A DNA stretch of 64,000 nt, from NCBI GenBank assembly GCA_023392615.1, contig JAEVYT010000005.1, positions 1 through 64,000 of the forward strand, in the 5' to 3' direction. Below, in pieces: positions 53,584 to 63,434 of this stretch. This DNA comes from Bacillota bacterium. Its GTDB lineage: Bacteria; Bacillota; Clostridia; Lachnospirales; Lachnospiraceae. Made by a program: the position numbers and the translations under genes. How positions within the stretch are numbered: the first letter of the stretch is position 1; each line of letters opens with the position of its first letter. The notes under the pieces are model-generated. The model ran no database searches. It worked only from the letters and a program-made list of their open reading frames with translations, and had not been told where the DNA came from.

Positions 53584-53808
53584 AAACGCACTTCTCCTAT
53601 ATATGTATTAATATAGATAATATATGAATCTCCCCTATGAAGTGTTACAACAACTATTTTAACCAATAAGATAAACAGTTATATGCAATCTTATGGACTA
53701 CTATGCAATAAACATATTGATACATTATTTGTACAAGCCAAACGATAAGTATCATAAACCTTAAATGACCTAATATAATATATTAATGCTACAAGTTCAG
53801 GAGGGGTT

Positions 53809-54771
53809 ATGAAGAAAGTTATTAGAAAAGCACTGGTTGCATGTATATTGGTTCTCTTAATACCATTTTCTATTACATTACTGTTTCAGAATAAAGAGAA
53901 GCCAAAATCGATACAAGCTATGAATTTTACAATATATAATGATGAGAATGGCTCTAAGGATAAGCTCTCCTTCGATGATTATTTGATTGGGGTGGTCGCT
54001 GCCAATATGCCAGCCGGTTATCAGACGGAGGCTTTAAAAGCGCAAGCTGTCATAGCCCGAACCTATGCATTATATAATATGGCTCTTCTTTCAGACGGTG
54101 ATAAGAATAAAACCAAATTCACCACCACGGAACTTGGTTTGTCTTATATCAGCTTGGGTTCTTTAAAGAAATTCTGGGGAAATGACTATCAGAGTTACTT
54201 TACCAAGATAGAGAATGCATTATATTCCACCAAGAACCAGGTTCTTGTATATGATGACAAATTAATTCTTCCTCTTTTTTTTGATACCGGTAGCGGATTC
54301 ACCCGTAATGCTTATGAAGCATGGGGAGTTAAAGTTCCTTATCTGGTCAGTATCGCCAGTAAACAGGATGTCACCTCCACTCATTATCTACAGATTCAAG
54401 AGTATGACGTATCCGATTTGATTGCCATACTCAATAAATATTATACTAAGATCAGCTTATCAGAAGATAAATTTTTCACTCAAGTCAAAGTGATTTCAAG
54501 AGACAGTTCCGGTTATGTGTTAAAAATGGATCTTAACGGTAAATCAGTATCCGGTGATGAATTCACTAAAGTAGTGGGGCTACCCTCCAGCCATTTCTAC
54601 ATAGAAAAGTATGATAAAAAAGCTCGAATCATCTGTAACGGCTCCGGACATGGAATTGGACTCAGTCAATATGGCGCCAACGCGATGGCAGAGGAAGGAT
54701 CTCTCTATAAAGAAATTCTCAGCTACTATTACACCGGGGTGAAGTTCGCCAACGTGGCTGACGGAGAATAA
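53809..54771 (+). CDS. spoIID: SpoIID/LytB-domain protein
   Basis: SpoIID is a lytic transglycosylase that thins peptidoglycan during engulfment in sporulation. This 320-residue protein has a membrane helix (VACILVLLIPFSITLLF), then DDYLIGVVAANMPAGYQTEA, KAQAVIARTYALYNMA and the end block CNGSGHGIGLSQYGANAMA. In known family members the catalytic Glu is in EMPA; here it reads NMPA, so activity may be lost or the site may differ. It could be a LytB-type paralogue instead of the sporulation enzyme. A GGAGGGG site is before the start. Two giant hairpins follow. Confidence 0.8.
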   Translation: MKKVIRKALVACILVLLIPFSITLLFQNKEKPKSIQAMNFTIYNDENGSKDKLSFDDYLIGVVAANMPAGYQTEALKAQAVIARTYALYNMALLSDGDKNKTKFTTTELGLSYISLGSLKKFWGNDYQSYFTKIENALYSTKNQVLVYDDKLILPLFFDTGSGFTRNAYEAWGVKVPYLVSIASKQDVTSTHYLQIQEYDVSDLIAILNKYYTKISLSEDKFFTQVKVISRDSSGYVLKMDLNGKSVSGDEFTKVVGLPSSHFYIEKYDKKARIICNGSGHGIGLSQYGANAMAEEGSLYKEILSYYYTGVKFANVADGE

Positions 54772-54788
54772 GTTTAGTGAACTGATAT

Positions 54789-55051
54789 TGATGGTAAAAA
54801 GCATTCGGATTATCTTTATAAAGCAGGATATTCTCACTACAACCTTGTTGCGACGTTGCTATTCACTAATGAACTTGTCATATGGTAGAACAGAGTTAAA
54901 AAATGCAAACTCCTCACTTCGCTCGTCAAACATGCTATTTTCTAACTCTAAACCATATTCCAATTTGCATAAGTGAATATAGCAACTTATGCAAATATGT
55001 TGTATTGAGAATATCCTGCTTTATTTATAATCCAAATGCTTTTTACCACCA
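54789..55051. repeat. Giant imperfect palindrome C
   Basis: The two arms, about 120 bp each, are inverted copies over TGGTAAAAAGCATT, AAAGCAGGATATTCTCA, GTTGCTATTCACT-type and ATATGGT/AGAGTTA stretches. The turn lies at about 54905-54935. It lies 18 bp past spoIID and has no open reading frame of note. It could be a MITE-like element or a very long terminator hairpin. Confidence 0.85.
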
Positions 55052-55308
55052 AGTGTATGTCTATATCAGAAATACTTTCTATCTATTCCTGTAAGTATTC
55101 ACTCGAAAGACTCACTTCCTTAACCATTTAAAACATCATATTAATTAGGTTACACATCACATATATCTTAATCCCGTTGTTTAATTTAAAATTTTAAACA
55201 TAAACTGATCTGACGAAAATCTTAGTACAGACATCTTATTCACATCCAACAAGATATAAACTACCTCTTACCCTTTGATATCTTCGTCTTTCCTATTTAC
55301 ATAGACAG

Positions 55309-55537
55309 GTGAAGTGGATGAGGGTATTTGTTTGACTGACTTTATAACTTTTCTGGTGATACTTACTTTCAGATTGTAGCGATCAAAACTGGAATTCGTC
55401 CATGGAGGGACGAATTAGGAGCAGGCGACATGGAAGTCGCTCTGCTCCGACAGTTTGTTTCAAGCTACAATATGAAAGTTTAGTATTACCTGAAAGTTAT
55501 AACGGATAGTCAAACAGATTCCCCTATCTACTTCACC
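55309..55537. repeat. Giant imperfect palindrome D with two inner hairpins
   Basis: Arms of about 84 bp (starting GGTGAAGT and ending ACTTCACC) pair through TTTGACT, TATAACTTTC and ATTGTAGC. In the turn are two further hairpins: AATTCGTCC/GGACGAATT (55392-55416) and GGAGCAGGCGAC/GTCGCTCTGCTCC (55418-55448). The whole folds as a three-way junction. It is in the gap before the transglutaminase gene. Confidence 0.85.
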
Positions 55538-55554
55538 GTTCCTAGTAAAAGCAA

Positions 55555-57942
55555 TCATCTGTTTCGTTTGGCGAGAAATACAAAGTTTTCAATCCATATC
55601 TTATATGGTTTTTGTTCTTTCTTATACTGTTCATACAATCCTTCATAGAATTGTTCCACACGTTTATATTGTTGCTTGGTAACCGGCATTTCAGCATAGC
55701 GATAGCTCATGTAGATTGTGGCTACATCTTGGAATGTGACACGGTCTATCAGATAATTATTCTTGACCCTATTCGCAAGCATTTGAATCGTTTCCTGTTG
55801 ATCAAGAGGGAATCCCATTTTACTTAATAATCTTAAAATATGCAGAAACTGAAGATACATCTTCTTGCTATAATCTGCCTTCTTAAACTCACGTTTATAC
55901 CGAAGCTTAAGGATGTTGTAATACAATAGTATGGTGAGGATGATACCACTGATTACAGTAAAGCATATAATCATTATCCTTATTATTTCGTCATCATTAT
56001 TCTTTTTCTTAATTATATTATCATTATTATTATGTTTATTAGTATTTTGAGGAATGTGATTGTTTTTCTTTATCCCGTTGTTCGAATCATATTTAGTCAG
56101 TTCCTCAGCCCACTTTAAATATCTGTTAGAATAGTAGGTAGAAGTCGCCTCGAAGGGTATCCAGCCAACACCATTAATATAAGCCTCTGCCCAGGCATGA
56201 GCACAATTGTTTCGTACTATATATCTGTCTTTCTTGAATTCCTTCATCTCAGCAGAATAGCCTTCCACATATCTGGTTGGCACACCAATGCAACGTCCCA
56301 TCACGGCCATTGCGGAGGCATAGGACGTACAATATCCTTTCTTACCTTCGAATAGAAAATAATCTACAAAGTCCTGACCCTTAGGAACCTTATCCGTCTT
56401 TAAGGAATAAGTGTATTTTTTCAGATATGTTTCTATCGCTTTCAGTTTGTCGTAATCATTGTCATAGTTTGCTGTGATTTGAAGGGCTAGCTCCCTCACT
56501 CTATCCGGCAGTTCTTCCGGTAACTGTGTATACTGCGTACGAATTAACTGCTCGCGTTCCTTCAGCTTTTGATAATTAAGCTCCATATTCTTTGGATTGA
56601 ATATTTGACCACTGGTTAATGAATAGCGTTCTAATATTCTTACTTTCTTCTCACTTACTTCAGGTGCTTTCCCATAAGTAAAGGAGTTTGCTTCTCGTAG
56701 CATCGTTTGAAATGCCTTGCCCCCCAGATTAAGATCTAAGTAATCGGCTGCATACTCTGTCCCTTTTCCTCTTCTCTTTGAAAACGAAATCTGGGGCGCC
56801 TGATCTAAAAACTGATAATCATTATCCGTGGTAAATCTGCAGGTTTTAAGCGGGAAAAATACTGTCTTTGTTTTAAGATTAATATAAGTGAGATCCACAT
56901 GATTTCTACGCATAAAAGCATATTTTTCAAGTGATTCTTCATCTCTTCTTGAAAGTGCATAGAATAATTCCAGATAATCAAGGTTATATTCCTTATCACT
57001 TTCCAGATAATTATCCTTACCGGCCTCCCAACTGTGCCCGGTATATGTATTACTTACTGAACCGGTCAGATATACTTTAGTTCCACCGATTAAACCTTTT
57101 ACTCCGAGTACATCCTTCATACCCGTATGTAACTCTGTACCGGAACTAAGATCTCCTTTTTCATCTGAGAATCCAGATAAAGTAAAATATTCACTACCTT
57201 CACCGAAATAAAAATTCCAATCTAATTGTACTTGCTCGATCGCTTCTCTTGTACTAGTATATATATTTTTAACGAATGTCCAACGGATTGGCTCCGATTT
57301 TGAAGGAAGCGCCACAGCAATGAGAGCTACGATAAAACATATCGGCACCAGATAAAGTATCCCTTCCTTCTTTTCCTTTCTTCTAACCCTTTTACAATAG
57401 ATAATTCCAAACAACTCAATTAAAACTGATAGAATATAAAAGATGCTGATACCTACAACTACTTTACTGACATCTATCTTGTTAATACTTAGAACAAAAA
57501 GCATGACGCTAATTATGATAGCCAAAGATATTTTGGTAAACCAAAATTTAGTCGTAACATAGAATAAAACTGCAATTACTACTGCAGCCAAAAAGATTGC
57601 AAAGTAAGCGAACCTCATTTGATATAGGAGCTTACTTCCATTATAAATATTACACCAATGGATAAATTCCTTTATCCACTTTACCAAATTAATCTTTGTA
57701 ATATAAAGAATAACTCCTATTACAGTGATCGTTCCTCCAATAACAATATAACTAATTACATTTTTTCGATTTATACTGAACACACTGACTAAAATTACCG
57801 GTATAAAAGAAAATACTGCTACTAGCACCATCGGCATCTTAAGATTAAAATATTGATTCTGTACCAGCACAAATGCCCATGTTAAGGACATGCTTAACAT
57901 AGTATGGTATGCCTGATATAATTTTTCTCTGTGTTTTAGCAT
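55555..57942 (-). CDS. TgpA-like transglutaminase-domain membrane protein
   Basis: This 795-residue protein has about six N-terminal membrane helices (residues 15-210), an outside transglutaminase-like domain (GKKGYCTSYASAMAVMGRCI with Cys, NNCAHAWAEAYINGVGWIPF with His, then Glu), one more membrane helix and a cytoplasmic C-terminal helical part. TgpA-type proteins are encoded with DUF58 and MoxR genes; their exact role is not known. A start at 57942 is used since GGGGGG lies before it. The operon order is moxR, DUF58, tgpA. Confidence 0.8.
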   Translation of the reverse strand: MLKHREKLYQAYHTMLSMSLTWAFVLVQNQYFNLKMPMVLVAVFSFIPVILVSVFSINRKNVISYIVIGGTITVIGVILYITKINLVKWIKEFIHWCNIYNGSKLLYQMRFAYFAIFLAAVVIAVLFYVTTKFWFTKISLAIIISVMLFVLSINKIDVSKVVVGISIFYILSVLIELFGIIYCKRVRRKEKKEGILYLVPICFIVALIAVALPSKSEPIRWTFVKNIYTSTREAIEQVQLDWNFYFGEGSEYFTLSGFSDEKGDLSSGTELHTGMKDVLGVKGLIGGTKVYLTGSVSNTYTGHSWEAGKDNYLESDKEYNLDYLELFYALSRRDEESLEKYAFMRRNHVDLTYINLKTKTVFFPLKTCRFTTDNDYQFLDQAPQISFSKRRGKGTEYAADYLDLNLGGKAFQTMLREANSFTYGKAPEVSEKKVRILERYSLTSGQIFNPKNMELNYQKLKEREQLIRTQYTQLPEELPDRVRELALQITANYDNDYDKLKAIETYLKKYTYSLKTDKVPKGQDFVDYFLFEGKKGYCTSYASAMAVMGRCIGVPTRYVEGYSAEMKEFKKDRYIVRNNCAHAWAEAYINGVGWIPFEATSTYYSNRYLKWAEELTKYDSNNGIKKNNHIPQNTNKHNNNDNIIKKKNNDDEIIRIMIICFTVISGIILTILLYYNILKLRYKREFKKADYSKKMYLQFLHILRLLSKMGFPLDQQETIQMLANRVKNNYLIDRVTFQDVATIYMSYRYAEMPVTKQQYKRVEQFYEGLYEQYKKEQKPYKIWIENFVFLAKRNR

Positions 57943-57964
57943 TCTCTTGCCCCCCAAGCATTTG

Positions 57965-59173
57965 CTATAATACATTCCCTTTCGTTAATACCTCTCCAAT
58001 TTCTTCTTCTGACATGATTTGATATACGTTAATTCCCGACTGCTTCATTCCTTCTGCCAAGCTCTTAACACTATCAGAAGTGTCATCACTTACCCATAGT
58101 ATACTGACATGATTGCCACTTTCAACTAGCTGCAACGAATTCATATACAATTCCTTTGATAAATCATGCGTTACCACTACACAGAATAACCCCTGTCCCT
58201 CTGCTAGAATTTTTTCCTGCATCAACTGCGCGACTGGTTGTTCTGATATAAATCGCATCTTTGCACAGGTTTTATAGAATGCATTAAACTCTTCCACGGA
58301 ACGGATCGTAATCAACATCTTTTCTTCAGATTTATAGACAATATGTGAGGGTGTCCTTTGACGAGCGTAAAAGTTTGATAAGGCCAGAACACATTCGATA
58401 ATCTTATCCTCTATAATTACTACCTTCATCTCCTCTTCTTTAAGCTTCTTCAAATCCATAAAAATTACGGTCTGCGCCTTAGGAATATATTGATACTTTC
58501 TAGTAATCAGCTCTCTCATTCTGGCGGAAGCCTTCCAATGAATCTTCTTCCTTGAATCACCCGGAAAGTATTTTCTTACTTCAGTGTCCAATTCCTCTTC
58601 TGCTGAATTAGAAAACCGCATAGGATTCTTAACATCACTTTGAGAAGGTGCAATAGAAATCCGATCCAGATGAACCACACGTGGTAAAACGGTTGCATTT
58701 ATCTTGCTTCTGACCGGATAGGTTATTGTAAATAGATATAGAAAATCAGTTATCTCAATGGAATCTACTCCTACAAAATACTCTCCACGATAATTACACC
58801 GAATCCTTGTCTCTAATCTCTCACTTTCACCCGGTATTAAACTATACTCCGTACCGGAAGTTGCTTCTTCTATCGTTGATTTATCATCTAAAAAATTAAC
58901 CTTTATATTTCTAAATGTAATATAGTTTTCATTGGCAACAATAAAGTCATACTTGGTCCAATCTCCCTTTATTACAATAAAGCTTTCCATAGATTGATAA
59001 AGTTTAAATCTTGTATAAACATATAGTGTATAAAGCAAGGCGGAGACAGGAAGCAAAAGTGCCAGATAGAAAAGAGCGTAAGAAATATTACCTCCATAAT
59101 AGGACGCATATACTCCACTTCCAATAATGAGTAACAAACAAACCAAACGATTTATTCTCATAAAATTAACCAT
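57965..59173 (-). CDS. DUF58 protein
   Basis: This 402-residue protein starts with two short helices (LVCLLLIIGSGVYASYY, ALFYLALLLPVSALLYTLYV) and has a von Willebrand-like domain with the DUF58 mark VRKYFPGDSRKKIHWKASAR near residue 205. It works with MoxR ATPase and the transglutaminase-like protein, perhaps in envelope or metal-complex assembly. The ATG follows GAGAGGG. The 28-bp gap to moxR shows a shared operon. Confidence 0.85.
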   Translation of the reverse strand: MVNFMRINRLVCLLLIIGSGVYASYYGGNISYALFYLALLLPVSALLYTLYVYTRFKLYQSMESFIVIKGDWTKYDFIVANENYITFRNIKVNFLDDKSTIEEATSGTEYSLIPGESERLETRIRCNYRGEYFVGVDSIEITDFLYLFTITYPVRSKINATVLPRVVHLDRISIAPSQSDVKNPMRFSNSAEEELDTEVRKYFPGDSRKKIHWKASARMRELITRKYQYIPKAQTVIFMDLKKLKEEEMKVVIIEDKIIECVLALSNFYARQRTPSHIVYKSEEKMLITIRSVEEFNAFYKTCAKMRFISEQPVAQLMQEKILAEGQGLFCVVVTHDLSKELYMNSLQLVESGNHVSILWVSDDTSDSVKSLAEGMKQSGINVYQIMSEEEIGEVLTKGNVL

Positions 59174-59201
59174 GCCCTCTCTCTATTATAAGCGCCTAAT
59201 A

Positions 59202-60146
59202 CTATACCGACGCCAATACAGGTACAGCTATCTTATTTAGAATTAATTTTAAAGCTGCTCCAGGTTTGATTTGTGACAGTCTAGCTTCCGGAGACATGAT
59301 AATACGATGAGCAAGAACCGGTTCAACCAGCTTAATAATATCATCCGGAATACAATAATTTCTTCCGGATAGATAAGCCATCGCCTGACCTGCGCGTAGA
59401 AGTGCCAATGTAGCTCTGGGGCTTGCACCAAGCAAGATGTTACTGTCCTTCCTGGTTGAGTGAGTGATCTTAGTTGCATATGCAACCAAATCCTGATTTA
59501 CCTTAACCTGCTCAACCTCCTTTTGCATCAATAATATATCAGATCCTTCGACTATCGCCTCTATCGCCTGAGTAAGCTGATGATTTAAAAATCTATCTAC
59601 CATCACCTGCTCATCGCCTACATGAGGGTATCCAATAGATAGCTTCATCATAAAACGATCCAACTGTGCTTCAGGTAAATTGTATGTACCAAGGTAATCA
59701 ACCGGATTTTGTGTTGCAATAACCATAAATGGAAGCCCGATCGGATAAGTGACACCATCCACCGTTACTTGCTTTTCTTCCATCGCTTCTAACAAACTTG
59801 CTTGCGTCTTAGGCGATGTTCGGTTTATCTCATCCGCTAGGATAATATTGTTCATGATTGCACCCTTTGAATACTCAAATCTACCACTTTGCATATTATA
59901 GATTGATAATCCGGTAACATCACTCGGAAGCGTATCCGGTGTGAACTGAATTCTTGTGAAACCACAATTTATTGTCTGTGCCAGTGTTTTAGCAAGTGTC
60001 GTCTTACCTACGCCTGGTACATCCTCCAACAGAAGATGACCTCCTGCCAATAGTGTTATTAAGGTATACTCAATCACTTCCCGTTTTCCTACGATGATTT
60101 GTTCCATGTTGTGAATCATTTTTGATAAATTAAATTGATTTTCCAT
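59202..60146 (-). CDS. MoxR-family AAA ATPase
   Basis: This 314-residue AAA+ ATPase has LLEDVPGVGKTTLAKTLAQ (Walker A), LADEINRTSPKTQASLLEAM (Walker B and sensor) and FMVIATQNPVDYLGTY. MoxR ATPases act as chaperones that insert metals or build complexes with vWA proteins. It begins the moxR-DUF58-tgpA operon. GGAGGAG is before the ATG. Confidence 0.95.
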   Translation of the reverse strand: MENQFNLSKMIHNMEQIIVGKREVIEYTLITLLAGGHLLLEDVPGVGKTTLAKTLAQTINCGFTRIQFTPDTLPSDVTGLSIYNMQSGRFEYSKGAIMNNIILADEINRTSPKTQASLLEAMEEKQVTVDGVTYPIGLPFMVIATQNPVDYLGTYNLPEAQLDRFMMKLSIGYPHVGDEQVMVDRFLNHQLTQAIEAIVEGSDILLMQKEVEQVKVNQDLVAYATKITHSTRKDSNILLGASPRATLALLRAGQAMAYLSGRNYCIPDDIIKLVEPVLAHRIIMSPEARLSQIKPGAALKLILNKIAVPVLASV

Positions 60147-60332
60147 AAACTCCTCCCATCTTTGTTACGGTGGAAACCTCTCATTTTCCACAAAACATCC
60201 CAACACCCTTATTACTTACATATCAATTATAATAAATTACTAAATTTACCGCAAGGAAATAATTATAATTATACTAAGTTGACAATAATCATAGACCACA
60301 AACCACCATATCGGTAAAGTATTACAATAAAA

Positions 60333-60404
60333 AACCACTTAATTATATCTATTCTTGACATTTCATATAATGAAAAGTCGAAGCATAGATACACATAAGT
60401 GGTT
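60333..60404 (-). terminator. Long terminator hairpin after mtnN
   Basis: AACCACTTA (60333-60341) and TAAGTGGTT (60396-60404) pair; inner TATCTAT/ATAGATA and TTTCAT/ATGAAA extend the stem. On the minus strand six Ts follow. The gap 60147-60445 also holds the moxR promoter region, where no promoter is picked. Confidence 0.75.
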
Positions 60405-60445
60405 ATCTATAAGTTGATGACTGTAATTATGAAGGCACGCGATAT

Positions 60446-61144
60446 TTATAATTTAGCAAGCAGACCATCCAAAAGTTTGATACCGTTATCAATCGCGATA
60501 TGTTCAAAATCCGTATATGACATATGTGCGCTATTATCTGCTTTGTCTGATATTGCTCTGATAATTAAGAATGGAATTCCGTTTAAATATGCTGTATGAG
60601 CGATCGCTGCGCCTTCCATTTCGGTACAGAATCCATCAAAGTTCTCCACCAGCCATTCCTTCTTATTGTTATCGGATACAAATTGATCTCCGCTTACTAC
60701 ACGGCCAACATGTACTCCGACCTCCGGAAGTATGTTCGCACATACGCCCTTCGCAAGTTCCAGTAGTTGTATGTCCGCTTCAAAAATAGATCTGTCCATT
60801 CTTGGAATTTCACCAATACCGTAGCCAAAAGCGGTGGCATCCATATCATGCTGGAGGGTGTCTGTTGATAGTACAATATCTGCAATATCGATCTCTGATC
60901 GCAACGAACCTGCAACACCGGTATTGATTACTGCCTCAACCTGATATAAGTCTGCTAATATCTGTGTACATACCGCAGCATTCACCTTACCAATACCACA
61001 ACGAACTACAACAACATCCTTACCCTGTAATTGACCCTCACAAAATTCCATTGAGGCAATTGTCTTTATTGTCGCACCTTCAAGACGGCTCTTTAAAATA
61101 GCAACTTCTTCATCCATTGCACCAATTATGCCTATTTTTTTCAT
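60446..61144 (-). CDS. mtnN: 5'-methylthioadenosine/S-adenosylhomocysteine nucleosidase
   Basis: This 232-residue enzyme splits MTA and SAH to adenine and the thiopentose, in methyl-cycle and quorum-signal metabolism. The family marks are IGIIGAMDEEVAILKSRLEG at the start, INTGVAGSL, VVSGDQFV, TEMEGAAIAHTAY and IRAISDKADN. Length is typical. It is followed by a long terminator and preceded by an SdpI-like gene. Confidence 0.95.
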   Translation of the reverse strand: MKKIGIIGAMDEEVAILKSRLEGATIKTIASMEFCEGQLQGKDVVVVRCGIGKVNAAVCTQILADLYQVEAVINTGVAGSLRSEIDIADIVLSTDTLQHDMDATAFGYGIGEIPRMDRSIFEADIQLLELAKGVCANILPEVGVHVGRVVSGDQFVSDNNKKEWLVENFDGFCTEMEGAAIAHTAYLNGIPFLIIRAISDKADNSAHMSYTDFEHIAIDNGIKLLDGLLAKL

Positions 61145-61209
61145 TCTGTACCTCCATCTATCCTAATGTCCTAATGTAGTCTGTTAAATATACGAAACAC
61201 AGCCATTAA

Positions 61210-61596
61210 TTATTTACTATCTAATCTTCGATTCCCATTGTCGTCAAAGTTTTTCTTTAATGCCTTCTCAACCGGAGGAATCGTAGCGATAATCGCTATG
61301 GTCAACACTGTGACCCATATAATCATCACTATTCCTTGCACCGTTTTCCCTTGATTCATGGTAATCAAACTAATTACGAGTCCTATGATAGTAAATATAA
61401 TGCCCATCTTTATATTAATGGAACCAGAATACTTATTCGCGAATTCCCAAGTATCCTGATTTTTCATGGAACGAACGGTTCTGTAACCATAGATATAATT
61501 GATCTTGGTTGATGCATTTTTAAAAATCAAGCCCAGAATCAAGATTATAATCGGTATTAATAAGTTAAAAACAAATATAAATATTGTTGTGCCCAT
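61210..61596 (-). CDS. SdpI-family membrane protein
   Basis: This 128-residue protein has three membrane helices and the SdpI mark NYIYGYRTVRSMKNQDTWEF after the first. Relatives give immunity to the SdpC toxin in Bacillus; many members have no known role. It lies upstream of mtnN on the same strand. Confidence 0.75.
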   Translation of the reverse strand: MGTTIFIFVFNLLIPIIILILGLIFKNASTKINYIYGYRTVRSMKNQDTWEFANKYSGSINIKMGIIFTIIGLVISLITMNQGKTVQGIVMIIWVTVLTIAIIATIPPVEKALKKNFDDNGNRRLDSK

Positions 61597-61633
61597 AAAA
61601 TTACTCCTTTGTTATAAACATATGAAACTGAAA

Positions 61634-62248
61634 CTAGTCAGTTACTAACTCTTTTAAAATGCTTTGGTAGACTATATCGCAACGACTTACCCCATCTGTT
61701 AATAATGTCTTTGCTTTCATCTCCAACTCTGATGCATACTCCCTATTTTTCATGAGTTTGGTATTAATGAATATATTCATTGCGCCACTCTCAAGTGTAC
61801 TGCGAAAAGTAGACGCTGCAACTCCGACATCACTGATTGCAAGTTTTGTTCCCTTTATCAATAGCTCCTCGAGTATCTCGATGACTCCGTGAACCGCTTC
61901 TAATATCTCCATTGGTACCGAAGCAGCTGATACAAGAGCCTTCTCCAGTATTTGATCCCTGTTCGGTTCCTCCGTGGGTAGATGGTAAGCTTTTGATAAT
62001 GGTTCAAACATCTCACCGTCCTTCTGAATCAATTCCAATAAATGAACGGAGGCCTTCTGTGTTCTATCCAAAATCTTCTCAAACACTTCCCTATCACAAG
62101 AATTCATCGATTGTTTCAGCGTCAAATTCGCCACCATTGAGCATAATGCAGTACTTACCGCTCCAACCAATGCACTCGCTCCTCCACCACCGGGTATCGG
62201 TGCGCCGGAGGATAACGCTTCTATAAATGTTTGAATCGTTCTATCCAT
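61634..62248 (-). CDS. Cyclodeaminase/cyclohydrolase-family protein (FchA-like)
   Basis: This 204-residue protein is of the FTCD_C/FchA family, which opens methenyl-tetrahydrofolate. SSGAPIPGGGGASALVGAVS and LCSMVANLTLKQSM are present, and the C-terminal helices fit. It may serve formate or glycine folate metabolism. A small DUF5362 gene lies 13 bp upstream. No other folate gene is in the window. Confidence 0.85.
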   Translation of the reverse strand: MDRTIQTFIEALSSGAPIPGGGGASALVGAVSTALCSMVANLTLKQSMNSCDREVFEKILDRTQKASVHLLELIQKDGEMFEPLSKAYHLPTEEPNRDQILEKALVSAASVPMEILEAVHGVIEILEELLIKGTKLAISDVGVAASTFRSTLESGAMNIFINTKLMKNREYASELEMKAKTLLTDGVSRCDIVYQSILKELVTD

Positions 62249-62261
62249 ATTTATAACCGCC

Positions 62262-62615
62262 TTAAAATTGATTTATTCCGGAAGGTGCGTTTAAGGCTGC
62301 GATAACTAATACTATTGAAAAAATGATGATTACTACTAAAGCAAATGATGCAACAACAATAATGTAGATACCCAGACCTTTGAAAAAGCCTTTGAATTCT
62401 CCAAGCATACGATCCAAATTGCTGTTAACCGGAATTGGATTTCTATTCATCTCTCTCGCCTCTTTTGATGCATTCAATAACTTAATCCCTAATAGGATAT
62501 ATAACCAACCAACTATAACTCCAATAATTGTAAGACATTCTACAGCACCACCGATAATAAAGAACACACCTACAACTTTTGACCAGGTGGCTAATTGTTT
62601 CAAATTCTGATTCAT
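62262..62615 (-). CDS. Small DUF5362-like membrane protein
   Basis: This 117-residue protein has two long hydrophobic stretches (VVGVFFIIGGAVECLTIIGV and IYIIVVASFALVVIIIFSIV) joined by about 35 polar residues. It fits DUF5362. Function is unknown. It begins the run of minus-strand genes towards mtnN. Confidence 0.65.
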   Translation of the reverse strand: MNQNLKQLATWSKVVGVFFIIGGAVECLTIIGVIVGWLYILLGIKLLNASKEAREMNRNPIPVNSNLDRMLGEFKGFFKGLGIYIIVVASFALVVIIIFSIVLVIAALNAPSGINQF

Positions 62616-62702
62616 CTGATCTTCTCCTCACCTATTTTTCTTTAGTACAGTCCTATTATATCAGCTTCCAAGAAATATATCATCTGCATAAATAATAATT
62701 CT

Positions 62703-62945
62703 TTATCTTTTATTTATTGCATATTGTGCAATTTCAACATCCTTTTTATGAACATATAAGTAGTATTGATATAAAAACTTATGGTTTAGCCCTATCGCTC
62801 CAACTCGCGATTGTCCACTTCCCATCATATTTCGAATTTTATAGTCATACTTAATATTTGCGTCTTTAAGCTTTCCCGTAATTTCATAAAACCTTTGTGC
62901 ATCCATCGTAGTAAGAATTTCTTTTCTATTAAAAATTGTTATCAT
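62703..62945 (-). CDS. Small uncharacterised protein
   Basis: This 80-residue basic protein has no recognised motif. It reads MDAQRFYEITGKLKDANIKY in the first half and KFLYQYYLYVHKKDVEIAQY near the end, a helix then a strand-helix layout similar to DUF2007-type signal proteins. It is alone on its strand. It is diverged from the TSCPD gene by 237 bp. Confidence 0.5.
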   Translation of the reverse strand: MITIFNRKEILTTMDAQRFYEITGKLKDANIKYDYKIRNMMGSGQSRVGAIGLNHKFLYQYYLYVHKKDVEIAQYAINKR

Positions 62946-63182
62946 AACTCTCTCCCATCTCCCTTTTAATGGAAGCGTACCACTTAACCACCTTCTCTGT
63001 AAAGAACAGATTATTTAAAAGTACATTAAAAATCAATTAGAACTCTGATCATCTCTTATCCAATGAATTTACAATGAAAGCATTGCAAAAAATAGAATCG
63101 TGAGATACAATGTACTCGATTATGAGTGCCCCAGATGTTACAACTCTCATAAAATATATGGAACAAAAGGAAAGGATATTAT

Positions 63183-63434
63183 ATGACATATAAACCATCC
63201 GGCGTCTGTAGCCGTGAAATAAAATTTGATATTGATGAAGCTAATGGAATAATTAACAAAGTAGAATTTATCGGAGGTTGTGCGGGTAATGCCATTGGAC
63301 TCTCCAGTTTACTGATTGGGATGAAGGTCGATGAAGCAATCTCCCGCTTAGATGGTATTCCCTGTGGCTTTAAATCCACATCATGCCCGGATCAATTAGC
63401 AAAAGCTTTAAAGGAATGGAGGCAAAACGCATGA
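63183..63434 (+). CDS. TSCPD-domain protein (TIGR03905 family)
   Basis: This 83-residue protein has the TSCPD fold: CSREIKFDIDEANGIINKVE, then GGCAGNAIGLSSLLIG and the mark KSTSCPDQLAKAL. The domain is also found at the end of some adenosylcobalamin-dependent ribonucleotide reductases. Function of the stand-alone form is unknown. It overlaps murG by 4 bp (ATGA). Confidence 0.9.
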   Translation: MTYKPSGVCSREIKFDIDEANGIINKVEFIGGCAGNAIGLSSLLIGMKVDEAISRLDGIPCGFKSTSCPDQLAKALKEWRQNA

